Assembly: GCA_035276475.1 (NCBI GenBank)
Contig: DATELQ010000165.1
Location: 1-64,000, forward strand
Origin: DATDFB01 sp035276475
Lineage (GTDB): Bacteria > Acidobacteriota > Thermoanaerobaculia > Gp7-AA8
Direction: 5' to 3'
Length of the DNA: 64,000 bases
Shown here: positions 45,691 to 53,430 of the stretch, one piece after another
Numbering within the stretch: position 1 is the stretch's first letter
How the letters are laid out: every line of letters starts with the position of its first letter
Notes under the pieces: model-generated
What the model saw: the letters and a program-made list of their open reading frames with translations, nothing else
The model's database searches: none
Told to the model about the DNA's origin: nothing
Position numbers and translations under genes: made by a program

Positions 45691-46526
45691 CACTTCGTCC
45701 CGTCCACCTCGATTCCCTTCGTCCACTCTGCGATCTCTTCCTCGCTCATGTTGCCGAGCGGCTCCAGCCGCGCGTCGCGATAGCCGCGCTCGTTGACGTC
45801 GACCAGATACTGCTGCCGCGAGACGATCGTGCCGTAGCAGATCTTGTCCGGCAGGTCGCCGCGCTTCGTCTCCTTCGCCAGCCGCTCCGTGCATTCGTCG
45901 ATGAGCCACTGCGGCACCTTCGAGCGGTCGGACGGAAAGATGAATCCGAAGAGGACGACGTGCGCGAACAATGCCCGCCAGTGGCGGCCGTAGCGGTCGA
46001 GGAGGCGGTGCCAGTCGAGCTTGTCGCCGACGGCCTGGATGAGGTGCGCGACGTCGGCGCCGTCGAAGCGCTCGCGCTCCATGATCAGACCCTTCGACCA
46101 GATCATCTCCTCGGCCGGGATGAGCTTTACGTCCATCTCGAAGACGCGGCCGGAGACGGCGTTCTTGAACCACAGCTCGTCGACGACGGCGACGCCGTTG
46201 CCGGCGCTGAAGATCAGGTCGACGAAGTCCTCGCCCTTCCAGGCCTTGCCGATCCAGTGCGGGAACGTGAGCTCGGTACGGTAGCCGGCGGCCTCGAAGA
46301 GCTTGCAGGCGCGGTCGAAGTCGGCGCGGCGGAGGAAGACGTCGAAGTCCTTCGTGTGCCGCTCGATGCCGGTGTAGCGCGCGAACGCGTATGCGCCGCC
46401 GACAAGGAACGGCAGGTTCCCGTCCTCCATCAACCGCATCGCGTGCTGATAGAACTCCAGACTGGCCCGATCGAGATCGGTTGCCGGCGCGCTTGCCAAC
46501 GGCGACATCGACTGCTCAGGTTGCAT
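45690..46526 (-). CDS. Nucleotidyltransferase-superfamily protein
   Basis: A 278-residue protein with a nucleotidyltransferase core near residues 40-75: FLVGGAYAFARYTGIERHTK followed by DFDVFLRRADF, i.e. the GG and DxD signature used to bind nucleotide and metal, as in aminoglycoside nucleotidyltransferase- and AbiEii-like proteins. The third carboxylate is plausibly in VDLIFSAGNG. Start ATG 46526 overlaps the methyltransferase end by 11 bp. The transferred group and acceptor are unknown. Part of the 44-47 kb minus-strand run. Confidence 0.75.
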   Translation of the reverse strand: MQPEQSMSPLASAPATDLDRASLEFYQHAMRLMEDGNLPFLVGGAYAFARYTGIERHTKDFDVFLRRADFDRACKLFEAAGYRTELTFPHWIGKAWKGEDFVDLIFSAGNGVAVVDELWFKNAVSGRVFEMDVKLIPAEEMIWSKGLIMERERFDGADVAHLIQAVGDKLDWHRLLDRYGRHWRALFAHVVLFGFIFPSDRSKVPQWLIDECTERLAKETKRGDLPDKICYGTIVSRQQYLVDVNERGYRDARLEPLGNMSEEEIAEWTKGIEVDGTK

Positions 46527-47313
46527 TCCGCATGCCCTCGGCCCAGGCGACGGAGAACCACAGCGCCGCATCGGGCCGCTTCGCCCAGCGGTCGTAATGC
46601 TCCATCACGGCGTCGAATGCGGCGCGCTCGACGAGGTTCATCTCGATCATGGCGTCGCGGGCGGTGCGGACTACGCCGGCCATGTTCGCGGCCAGGACGT
46701 CGAAGTACTCCATCCCGGCGCAGCCGCCGAACCAGATCCAGGTGTTGCGCACCGGCTGCGCGCCGGCCTGATGCAGCAGTTGCACGAGGCGCCGGCCGAC
46801 GAAGGGATCGTTGCCGATGCGGTCGTAGGTGCGGATGTAGGCGTTCCACAGCTCGACGAAGCCGGGCGGCTCGGGCCAGAGGCGCATGACGCCGTGGTCG
46901 TCGTCCTCAAGGACGACGCGGCCGCCGGGCTTGACTGCGCGCACCATCGCTTGCACGACGCGCAGCGGGTCGGGCACATGCTCGAGCACGAAGCGCGCGT
47001 GTGCGACGTCGTACGTTCCCCATTCGGACCCGAGATCGAGGTCGAGCACGTCGCCGGCGCGGTACTCGACGTTCGCTTCGCGCACGGCCTTGCCGCGCTG
47101 CTCGTCGCTCCGCTCGATGCCGACGACGCTCCCATTCGGCACCGCGCGCGCCATCGCGCAGGTGAACTGTCCCAAGCCGGAGCCAAAGTCGACGATGCGC
47201 TCGTCGCCGCGCAACGCGAGCTCGCGCAGCGAGCCTTGGTTGAGCAGCACGTCGTTCATCAGCGAGAGGCGCCGCTGCTCCTCGGGACTCGTGCCGTGAA
47301 TGTAGGTGCTCAC
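46516..47313 (-). CDS. Class I SAM-dependent methyltransferase
   Basis: A 265-residue methyltransferase with motif I IVDFGSGLGQFTCAMA, acidic VVGIERSDEQ, motif IV ARFVLEHVPDP and post-motif GGRVVLEDDDHG. It starts at GTG 47313 preceded by GGAGGAG, which also encodes the last residues of the DedA-rhodanese protein; the two genes overlap at the GTGA. Substrate unknown. Upstream of the nucleotidyltransferase and phosphoesterase in one run. Confidence 0.85.
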   Translation of the reverse strand: MSTYIHGTSPEEQRRLSLMNDVLLNQGSLRELALRGDERIVDFGSGLGQFTCAMARAVPNGSVVGIERSDEQRGKAVREANVEYRAGDVLDLDLGSEWGTYDVAHARFVLEHVPDPLRVVQAMVRAVKPGGRVVLEDDDHGVMRLWPEPPGFVELWNAYIRTYDRIGNDPFVGRRLVQLLHQAGAQPVRNTWIWFGGCAGMEYFDVLAANMAGVVRTARDAMIEMNLVERAAFDAVMEHYDRWAKRPDAALWFSVAWAEGMRNAT

Positions 47314-48245
47314 TGCTCCTCCACCGGATATCCGGCCTCAACCCACGCGTCGAGGCCGCCCGCGAGCGGCCGCACCAACGTATACCCTCGATCGATCAGG
47401 AGGCGCGCCACACGGGCGGCCGACGCTTCGTTCGGTCACGTGCAGTACAAGACGATCTCGCGGTCAGGCGAGATGGCCTCGACGGTCCTGTCGATCTCCT
47501 CGGCGTGCGCGACGATGGCGGTCGGGATGCGCCGCGGATCGCGCGCCTGCGACGAAGGCGTGCGGACGTCGAGCACGACCGGCTGCTCGTCGCGCTCGAT
47601 CATCTCTTTGAGCTCGTGCACCGAGACGCGCGCGATGCGCAGTTGTTTGAGGAACCGCGCGCGCTGCCACCACTTGAAGAAGACGAACAGCGCCAGCGCG
47701 CTGCCGACGGCGACGAGCGCCCACCCCCCGAGGTTCTCGAGCTTCGTGATGACCAATCCGATCTGCCGGTGAAACGCCCGCCCGACCATCACCGACACCC
47801 CTGCCCACAAGAGAGCGCCGATGCCGTCGTAGATCAGGAACGCCGCGGTGCCGCGCTTCCCCGCCCCCGCGAGCGGCGGCGCGACGGTGGAGAAGCCGGG
47901 GATGAATTTCGCGAAGAGCAGGGACTTCAACCCCCACCGCTCGAAGCGCGCCTCGGTGTCGCGCACGCAGGAGTCGGGCGAGAGCGAGATTTTGCACAGC
48001 GTGCGCAGGATGCGATAGCCGTAGTGCCTTCCGAGGAGGAACCAGATCCAGTCGGCGATGAGGGAGGCGGCGACGGCGGCGATGAGGATCATGTGCGTCG
48101 ACGACATCTGTCCGTTGCGCGCCAGCGCGCCGGAGACGATGAGCGTTGGCACCGCCGGCACCGGCGCGCCGATCTGCTCGGCGAAGACGTTGAGGAAGAC
48201 GAGCGACACGCCGTAGCGCACGAGGTAGTGGATCAGCCGGGCCAT
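47310..48245 (-). CDS. DedA-rhodanese fusion, candidate selenoprotein (in-frame TGA at codon 270)
   Basis: Polytopic DedA/SNARE-associated domain (about 1-200; FAEQIGAPVPAVPTLIVSGA, FLLGRHYGYRIL, FAKFIPGFSTVAPPLAG, with TM helices) fused to a rhodanese domain (about 205-311; VVLDVRTPSSQARD). Conventional gene calling stops at TGA 47438-47436. In the same frame the sequence continues PNEASAARVARLLIDRGY then TLVRPLAGGLDAWVEAGYP and a proper TGA at 47312-47310, completing the rhodanese fold. Homologues read Y-C-[ST]-C-PNEAS, so the TGA replaces a cysteine near the catalytic loop. A GC hairpin 15-34 nt after the TGA fits a bacterial SECIS. Total 311 residues with residue 270 Sec. A nonsense mutation or sequencing error is the alternative. 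TGA is a normal stop elsewhere in the window. Confidence 0.75.
47402..47421 (-). promoter_or_regulatory. Candidate bacterial SECIS hairpin
   Basis: Starting 15 nt after the in-frame TGA: GGC-CGCC stem, CGTGT apical loop, GGCG-(C bulge)-GCC. That gives 7 bp with one bulge. The G at loop position 2 is 23 nt after the TGA. This fits the known rule for bacterial SECIS (G among the first two loop bases, about 16-37 nt from the codon). GC-rich DNA can form such hairpins by chance. Confidence 0.5.
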
Positions 48246-48316
48246 GTGACGCGCATGTTAACTGCGTCAACGCGCCCGCCGCCCTCTGCGTCTTTCGTGC
48301 GAAGGAGTGAAGACCC

Positions 48317-48517
48317 ATGAAAGCCACCATCGCAGCAGGACTGATCGCCCTCTCGCTCGCCGCGACCGGGTGCGTGACCCGCGTCGCCGTCGGCCCCCCG
48401 CCCGCCCGCGTCGAAGTGATCGGCGTTGCGCCGTATCGCGGCGCGGTGTGGGTGCCGGGCCACTGGACCCGCGCCCGCTATAACAATTGGGTATGGGTGC
48501 GCGGCTACTGGCGCTGA
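48317..48517 (+). CDS. Small lipoprotein with YXW-type repeat
   Basis: A 66-residue protein with a lipoprotein signal (MKATIAAGLIALSLAATGC; lipobox AATGC) and a C-terminal aromatic repeat: WVPGHWTRARYNNWVWVRGYW. Proteins with this pattern (YXWGXW/BXX families) are common envelope proteins of unknown function. GAAGGAG lies upstream of ATG 48317. Its TGA abuts the convergent DUF2905 stop in a perfect palindrome. Confidence 0.8.
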   Translation: MKATIAAGLIALSLAATGCVTRVAVGPPPARVEVIGVAPYRGAVWVPGHWTRARYNNWVWVRGYWR

Positions 48518-48524
48518 TCAGCGC
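48511..48524. other. Perfect palindrome carrying both stops of convergent genes
   Basis: GCGCTGATCAGCGC, a perfect 14-bp palindrome containing the TGA of the lipoprotein gene (48515-48517) and the TGA of the DUF2905 gene (48520-48518). Same arrangement as at 5532-5545. Confidence 0.7.
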
Positions 48525-48727
48525 CGGAAGAGCCACAGCAATAGCGACAGCACGATCGACAGCAGAATCGACGTGACGAGCGGGAAGTAGAAGGTGAAGT
48601 TGCCGCGGCGAACGACGATGTCGCCCGGCAACTTCACGAGCCCGAGCTTTCCGAAGAACGTGACGAGGAGCCCGGCGGCGACGAGGATCGCGCCGAAGAC
48701 GATCAGGAGGCGGCCCAAATCGCGCAT
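48518..48727 (-). CDS. DUF2905-type small membrane protein
   Basis: A 69-residue protein with two TM helices (LGRLLIVFGAILVAAGLLVTFF and YFPLVTSILLSIVLSLLLWLF) separated by the conserved LPGDIVVRRGNFTFYFP, the mark of DUF2905. Function unknown. It is divergent from the AAA gene with only 17 bp between starts. Confidence 0.88.
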   Translation of the reverse strand: MRDLGRLLIVFGAILVAAGLLVTFFGKLGLVKLPGDIVVRRGNFTFYFPLVTSILLSIVLSLLLWLFRR

Positions 48728-48744
48728 GATGTCCGGGCAAGTCT

Positions 48745-49713
48745 ATGCCCGACTTCCTCTCCCTCCTGATGGGCCGCCCGCCGCGCCGCACCGTCGAAAC
48801 GGTCATCCCGGAGCGGACGTTCGCTGACGTCATCCTCCCTCCCGCCACCCGGCGCACGCTCGACGACGCGCTGGCGCAGGTGCGCAACCACACGCTCATC
48901 TTCAACCGCTGGGGGCTAGGCGAGCGGCACGCTTCGGGGCTTGGCCTGGCCTTCAACTTCGCCGGGCCGCCGGGGACGGGGAAGACGATTTGTGCCGAGG
49001 CCATCGCGCACGAGCTGGGGATGAAGCTCCTCGTCGTCAACTACGCCGAGGTCGAGTCGATGTGGGTGGGGGAGACGCCGAAGAACATCGTGGCGGCGTT
49101 TCGCGCGGCGGCGGAGCAGAACGCGGTGCTCTTCTTCGACGAGGCCGACGCCATCGCCGCGCGCCGCTCTGCGGGCGACACCACGCCGCACATGCGCGAG
49201 GCCAACATCACCGTCAACGTCCTCCTGCGCGAGCTCGAAGACTTCAACGGCGTCGTCATCTTCGCCACGAACCTCGCCGCGAACTTCGATCCGGCGTTCG
49301 AGCGGCGCATCCGCACGCACGTCCGCTTCGAGATGCCCGGCGTCGACGAGCGGGAGCGCATCTGGCGCGTGCAGGTCCATCCGAGCAAGACGCCGCTGGC
49401 GCGCGACGTCGACTTTCGCGTCCTCGCGGAGCGCTACCCCGTCAGCGGAGGCGACATCAAGAATGCCGTGATCAAGGCCGCCGTCATCGCCGCGGCGGCG
49501 CCGGGCGCCGACGTCGTCAAGCGCATCCACCAGCAGCACCTCGAGCGCGGCATGGACGAGGTGGTGGCGGCGAAGGACGTGATGCAGCAGACGCTGTTCG
49601 AGACGAAGCCGGCCGACGAGCCGTGGCGTCGCGTCGCATTGCTGGCGCTGGGCCTCGCCGGCGTGGCGCTCGTTGCGGCGCTCGTGGCGCTCGGCATCGC
49701 GCTGTTGCGCTAA
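48745..49713 (+). CDS. Tail-anchored AAA+ ATPase
   Basis: A 322-residue AAA protein. Walker A FAGPPGTGKTICAEAIA near 74, pore-like ESMWVGETPKNI, Walker B VLFFDEADAIAARR, sensor ATNLAANFDPAFERRI with arginine finger, and second-region-of-homology features resemble FtsH/Spastin-type remodelers. A single C-terminal TM segment (VALLALGLAGVALVAALVALGIAL) follows the ATPase, so it is tail-anchored, with no protease domain. It may extract or remodel membrane proteins. Start ATG 48745 lies 17 bp from the divergent DUF2905 start; that gap cannot hold two conventional promoters, so promoters must lie in coding sequence or transcription is shared. Confidence 0.82.
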   Translation: MPDFLSLLMGRPPRRTVETVIPERTFADVILPPATRRTLDDALAQVRNHTLIFNRWGLGERHASGLGLAFNFAGPPGTGKTICAEAIAHELGMKLLVVNYAEVESMWVGETPKNIVAAFRAAAEQNAVLFFDEADAIAARRSAGDTTPHMREANITVNVLLRELEDFNGVVIFATNLAANFDPAFERRIRTHVRFEMPGVDERERIWRVQVHPSKTPLARDVDFRVLAERYPVSGGDIKNAVIKAAVIAAAAPGADVVKRIHQQHLERGMDEVVAAKDVMQQTLFETKPADEPWRRVALLALGLAGVALVAALVALGIALLR

Positions 49714-49723
49714 TCTTCGCCCG

Positions 49724-52054
49724 GTGAAGCGAAGCGCGGCCGTCCTCTCCGTTTTCTTCGCCTCCGGCATCAGCGCGCTGCTCTACCAGATCGTCTGGCT
49801 CAAGTACCTCGGCCTGATCTTCGGCAACACCGTCTACGCCGCCGCGACGCTCATCGCCGTTTTCCTGGCGGGCCTCGGCATCGGCGCGTTCGTCTTCAGC
49901 CGGGCGTTCCGCGCCCGCCCGTCGCTCCTCGTGTATGCGGCGACGGAGGCGCTGATCGGATTGGCGGGCGCGTTCTCACCGAACGCATTCGAGCTTCTGA
50001 ACCGCGCCTATGTCGCGGCGTATCCGAGCGTGCACCAGAGCGCTCTCTCGATGACGCTCGTGCGCGGCGCTCTCGCGGCGGCGTTCCTGCTGCCGCCGAC
50101 GATCCTGATGGGCGGCACGTTGCCGCTGCTCGTGCGCTGGTTCACCGGCGACGAAGAAGGCAGCGGCACGGCGGTGTCGGCGCTCTACGCGGTCAACACC
50201 CTCGGCGCGACGGCGGGCGTGGCACTCGCGGGCTTCGTGCTGATTCCGCGCGTGGGGTTGCTGGCGACGATCTTCGTGGCGGTGGTGCTGAACTTCGTGT
50301 TGGCGCTCGTCGCGGCCTTGTTGCTACGAGGGCGGACGCCGTCCGCCCCCACCAGTAGGGGCGCACAGCGTGCGCCCTCGAACATCAATCCCCGTCTCGT
50401 TCTCCTCATCACGCTCCTATTGGGCCTCGCCGCCATCGCCGACGAAGTCTTCTGGTCGCGCATCCTGGTCCTCCACTTCGGCAGCAGCGTCTACGCCTAC
50501 TCGCTGATGCTCTTCTCGTTTCTGATCGGCATCGGCATCGGCAGCGCGGCGATCGAGCGCGTCGTGGCGCGGATCGATGTCGCCCGCACGCTCGGCACGA
50601 TCGAGCTCGCGCTCGCCGCCGTGCTCGCGCTGCAGGTCCACGTCTTCGCTCACTTTGCCGACCTCCTCGGTGCAATCGCGCGCATCGGCTTCACTTCACC
50701 CTTCCCGATCTTCCTCTGCGCGTCGCTTGTCGTGCTGCTCGTGCCGACGGCACTCCTGGGCGCGGCGTTTCCGCTCACCGTGCGGCTGTACGAAGTCAGC
50801 GCGCGCGAGGGGGAGACGCGCTCCGTCGGCAAGGTCTATCTCGTCAACACCATCGGCAGTGTGACCGGGTCGCTCCTCGCCGGTTTCTTTCTGATCCGGG
50901 CCGTCGGCTCGCAGAATGGGTTGTTTCTCACGGCGCTGATCGCGCTCGTCGTCGGCGCATGGCTCGCCGGGAAACGCGCAGTCATCGCCGCGGCGATCTT
51001 CGTCATCGCATTCATCACGGCGAAGCCGAACGAGGTGATCCTCTCCGCTGGACTCTTCGCCGACGCGCACGCGCCGATCCTCCTCTTCCGTGAAGACGTC
51101 ACCGCCACCGTCACGCTGCGCGAGCTCGGGCCGGGCTACCTCTCGCTCGAGTTGAACGGCGTCAACGTCGCCGGCACCTCGGCGGAGCTGATGGGGACGC
51201 AGAAGCTGCAAGGTCACATCCCGCTGCTGGTGCACCCGCATCCGCGGCGCGTCCTGCACATCGGCTTCGGCAGCGGCGGCACGGCGTGGGCGGTGTCGCG
51301 GCATCCTGTGGAGAACATCACCATCGCGGAGATCTCGCCCGAGGTGCTGGAGGTGTCGGGCTCGCGCCTCGGCGCGGTCAATCACGGCGTGCTGCACGAC
51401 CCGCGCGTCCACGTCGAGATCAACGACGGGCGCAACTTCGTCCTGGCCGCGCCGGAGAAGTTCGACGTCATCCTCTCCGACTCCATCCACCCGCGCTACG
51501 CCGGCAACGGCTCGCTCTACACGCGCGAATACTTCGAGCTCTGCCGGCGGCGGCTCAACGACGACGGCGTGATCTCGATGTGGCTGCCGATGTACTCGCT
51601 GACGACGCGCAACTACCTCCAGATCGTCCGCGCGTTCCGCGACGTCTTCCCGAACACGACGATCTGGTATGTGCCGAACACGCCGAATGCGTTCACGATC
51701 GTCGTCGGGCGGCTGGAGAACGGGCCGCTGCCGCTTGCGCGCATGGCTGCGCAGTGGACGTCCCCGGTCGCGCAGGACCTCGGTGAGATCGGCATGCGCA
51801 GGCCGGAGGATCTCCTCTCCGCGCTCATGCTCGGACCATCCGAGGTCGAGCGCATCACGCGCGGCGTACCGCCGCACGTCGACGATTTGCCGTCGGTCGA
51901 GTACGAGAGCGGCCGCGTCGTCGACCGCAATCTGACGTGGTTGCAGACCTTCTCGCTGCTGGCGAACGCCATGCCGCAGCAGACGCCCGTCGTGCGCGCG
52001 CATTTGCGGGCCCTAGCGGCTCACGTACTTGTTCCCGCGCAGAAAAAACCGTAG
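49724..52054 (+). CDS. Membrane-embedded spermidine-synthase-like protein, second copy
   Basis: A 776-residue paralogue of the 18407 protein without its long tail. Two TM blocks (LSVFFASGISALLYQIVWLK, PPTILMGGTLPLLVRWF) precede a Rossmann domain with LHIGFGSGGTAWAVSRH near 508 and the acidic EISPEVLEVS. Start GTG 49724 is chosen because it lies 10 bp after the AAA stop and opens the first TM. Between the TM blocks (about residues 203-220) a REP-like element supplies the linker RGRTPSAPTSRGAQRAPS. Substrate unknown. Its 3' end overlaps the convergent mpg gene by 42 bp. Confidence 0.75.
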   Translation: MKRSAAVLSVFFASGISALLYQIVWLKYLGLIFGNTVYAAATLIAVFLAGLGIGAFVFSRAFRARPSLLVYAATEALIGLAGAFSPNAFELLNRAYVAAYPSVHQSALSMTLVRGALAAAFLLPPTILMGGTLPLLVRWFTGDEEGSGTAVSALYAVNTLGATAGVALAGFVLIPRVGLLATIFVAVVLNFVLALVAALLLRGRTPSAPTSRGAQRAPSNINPRLVLLITLLLGLAAIADEVFWSRILVLHFGSSVYAYSLMLFSFLIGIGIGSAAIERVVARIDVARTLGTIELALAAVLALQVHVFAHFADLLGAIARIGFTSPFPIFLCASLVVLLVPTALLGAAFPLTVRLYEVSAREGETRSVGKVYLVNTIGSVTGSLLAGFFLIRAVGSQNGLFLTALIALVVGAWLAGKRAVIAAAIFVIAFITAKPNEVILSAGLFADAHAPILLFREDVTATVTLRELGPGYLSLELNGVNVAGTSAELMGTQKLQGHIPLLVHPHPRRVLHIGFGSGGTAWAVSRHPVENITIAEISPEVLEVSGSRLGAVNHGVLHDPRVHVEINDGRNFVLAAPEKFDVILSDSIHPRYAGNGSLYTREYFELCRRRLNDDGVISMWLPMYSLTTRNYLQIVRAFRDVFPNTTIWYVPNTPNAFTIVVGRLENGPLPLARMAAQWTSPVAQDLGEIGMRRPEDLLSALMLGPSEVERITRGVPPHVDDLPSVEYESGRVVDRNLTWLQTFSLLANAMPQQTPVVRAHLRALAAHVLVPAQKKP
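50330..50378. repeat. REP-like palindrome, copy 3, inside the coding sequence
   Basis: Two adjacent hairpins: GGGCGGAC-GCC-GTCCGCCC (50330-50348), then GTAGGGGCGCAC-AGC-GTGCGCCCT (50355-50378), the latter identical in core to copies 1 and 2. They are read in frame as a linker of the spermidine-synthase-like protein. Confidence 0.75.
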
Positions 52055-52612
52055 CGGCCAATGCGCCGCGTCGCCGCTGTTGTCGATGCCGATTCTCGGC
52101 GACACCGCGATGTCGCTTTCGTCGACCTCGGCGTCGCGCTCCGTCAGAAACAAGTGCGAGCTGTCGAGCGCCTCGCCGTCGAGCGCGCGGTCGATCGCCA
52201 GCGCTGCGCACAACTTCCCCGGCCCGTTCATCAGATCGACGTCGCGCTTCGCCTTCGGGCGCCGTGTGCGCATCGACTCGATCCCCTGCACCGGCTCCGC
52301 CGCGCGCAGCAGCACGGCCTCGGCGATGTCCGCCTCCTGCGTCACCACGTTCATGCACCAGTGCATCCCGTAGGTGAAGTAGACGTAGGCGTGGCCGCCG
52401 GCGAGGTACATCGACTCGTTGCGCGCGGAGCGGAGGCCGCGGCGCGCGTGGCTGGCCATGTCGTTGGCGCCGAGGTAGGCCTCGACTTCGACCAGCCGCG
52501 CGCCGAGGAGCTCGCGATCGAGGCGGCGCCAGAGCACGCAGCCGAGCAGCGCGCGCGCCACCGTCACGGTGTCCTGGAGATAAAAACCGCGCGGCAACTT
52601 AGCGGAGCTCAT
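52013..52612 (-). CDS. 3-methyladenine DNA glycosylase (AAG/Mpg family)
   Basis: A 199-residue glycosylase that excises alkylated purines. Family features: VARALLGCVLWRR near 18, the catalytic-region EVEAYLGANDMASHA, YLAGGHAYVYFTYGMHWCMN, LLRAAEPVQGI and LMNGPGKLCAALAI. It has a single-domain bacterial Mpg length. Its stop lies inside the convergent spermidine-synthase-like gene and its start overlaps the inositol monophosphatase stop by 14 bp. Confidence 0.94.
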   Translation of the reverse strand: MSSAKLPRGFYLQDTVTVARALLGCVLWRRLDRELLGARLVEVEAYLGANDMASHARRGLRSARNESMYLAGGHAYVYFTYGMHWCMNVVTQEADIAEAVLLRAAEPVQGIESMRTRRPKAKRDVDLMNGPGKLCAALAIDRALDGEALDSSHLFLTERDAEVDESDIAVSPRIGIDNSGDAAHWPLRFFLRGNKYVSR

Positions 52613-53393
52613 CCTCGCGCACGTACCGGTTGATCATCTCCACGAGCTCGCGCTGCACCGCCGGCGGCGCGCCGACGATGTTCCCGCGCTCGAGCCAGCG
52701 CTGGCCGCCGGAGAAGTCGCTCACCGCACCGCCCGCCTCGGTGATCAGGAGCGACCCCGCGGCCACGTCCCACGGCGAGAGGTGCATCTCGAAAAAGCCG
52801 TCGAACGTCCCCGCTGCGGTGTAGGCGAGATCGAGCGCCGCGGAGCCGGCGCGGCGGACGCCTTTCGCGATCGAGATCACGTCCGCGAAGATCGAGCAGT
52901 ACGTCTGCACGAACTTCTGCGCGCGGAACGGAAAGCCCGTCGCGAGGAACGACCCCTCCACGCGTTCCTGCGACGACACGTGCATGCGCTGTCCGTTGCG
53001 AAACGCGCCGGCGCCGCGCTCGGCGCTGTAGAAGAGGTCGCGCAGCGGCTCGTGGATCACGCCGGCGATGATCTCGGCGCCGCGCTGCAGTCCGATCGAG
53101 ACCGACCAGACCGGAAAGTGCTGCAGGTAATTCGACGTGCCGTCGAGCGGATCGACGATCCAAACCCGCTCCGCGGCGCCGCTGCGGCCGCTCTCCTCGC
53201 CGAGGAACGCGTCGTCGGGGCGCTGCTCGCGGATGAACGAGAGGATGGCCGCCTCGGACTCGCGGTCGGCCGTGGAGACCCAGTCGTTGCGCGCCTTCAG
53301 ATCGGCGTCTTCTTTTCCGAGGTCTTCCCAGTAGTGGAGGAGCACCGCGGCGCCCCGCCGCGCCGCTTCCGTAGCGATCTCAAGGTCGTTCAC
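52599..53393 (-). CDS. Inositol monophosphatase family protein (SuhB-like)
   Basis: A 264-residue phosphatase of the inositol-monophosphatase fold. Metal sites: LGEESGRSG, WIVDPLDGTSNYLQHFPVW and the distal SPWDVAAGSLLITEAGG. Acts on inositol-1-phosphate or similar sugar phosphates in the cytoplasm. GTG 53393 (VNDLEIATEAARRG) is preferred over ATG 53432: a TACAAT box at 53410-53405 lies within the longer frame and 11 nt before the GTG, as for other leaderless genes here. It is divergent from the second kinase. Confidence 0.88.
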   Translation of the reverse strand: MNDLEIATEAARRGAAVLLHYWEDLGKEDADLKARNDWVSTADRESEAAILSFIREQRPDDAFLGEESGRSGAAERVWIVDPLDGTSNYLQHFPVWSVSIGLQRGAEIIAGVIHEPLRDLFYSAERGAGAFRNGQRMHVSSQERVEGSFLATGFPFRAQKFVQTYCSIFADVISIAKGVRRAGSAALDLAYTAAGTFDGFFEMHLSPWDVAAGSLLITEAGGAVSDFSGGQRWLERGNIVGAPPAVQRELVEMINRYVREDELR

Positions 53394-53404
53394 GACGGGG
53401 GCGG

Positions 53405-53419
53405 ATTGTAGTTTATGCT
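53405..53419. promoter_or_regulatory. Back-to-back -10 boxes between SuhB-like gene and kinase
   Basis: TACAAT on minus (53410-53405, 11 nt before GTG 53393) and TATGCT on plus (53414-53419, 11 nt before ATG 53431). Both genes would have very short leaders. Confidence 0.45.
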
Positions 53420-53430
53420 CGACCTGTCCC

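Noticed and set aside
46516..47313. The methyltransferase as EgtD, partner of the EgtB-like gene
   Set aside because: It is a short ordinary class I methyltransferase and lacks the features of EgtD.
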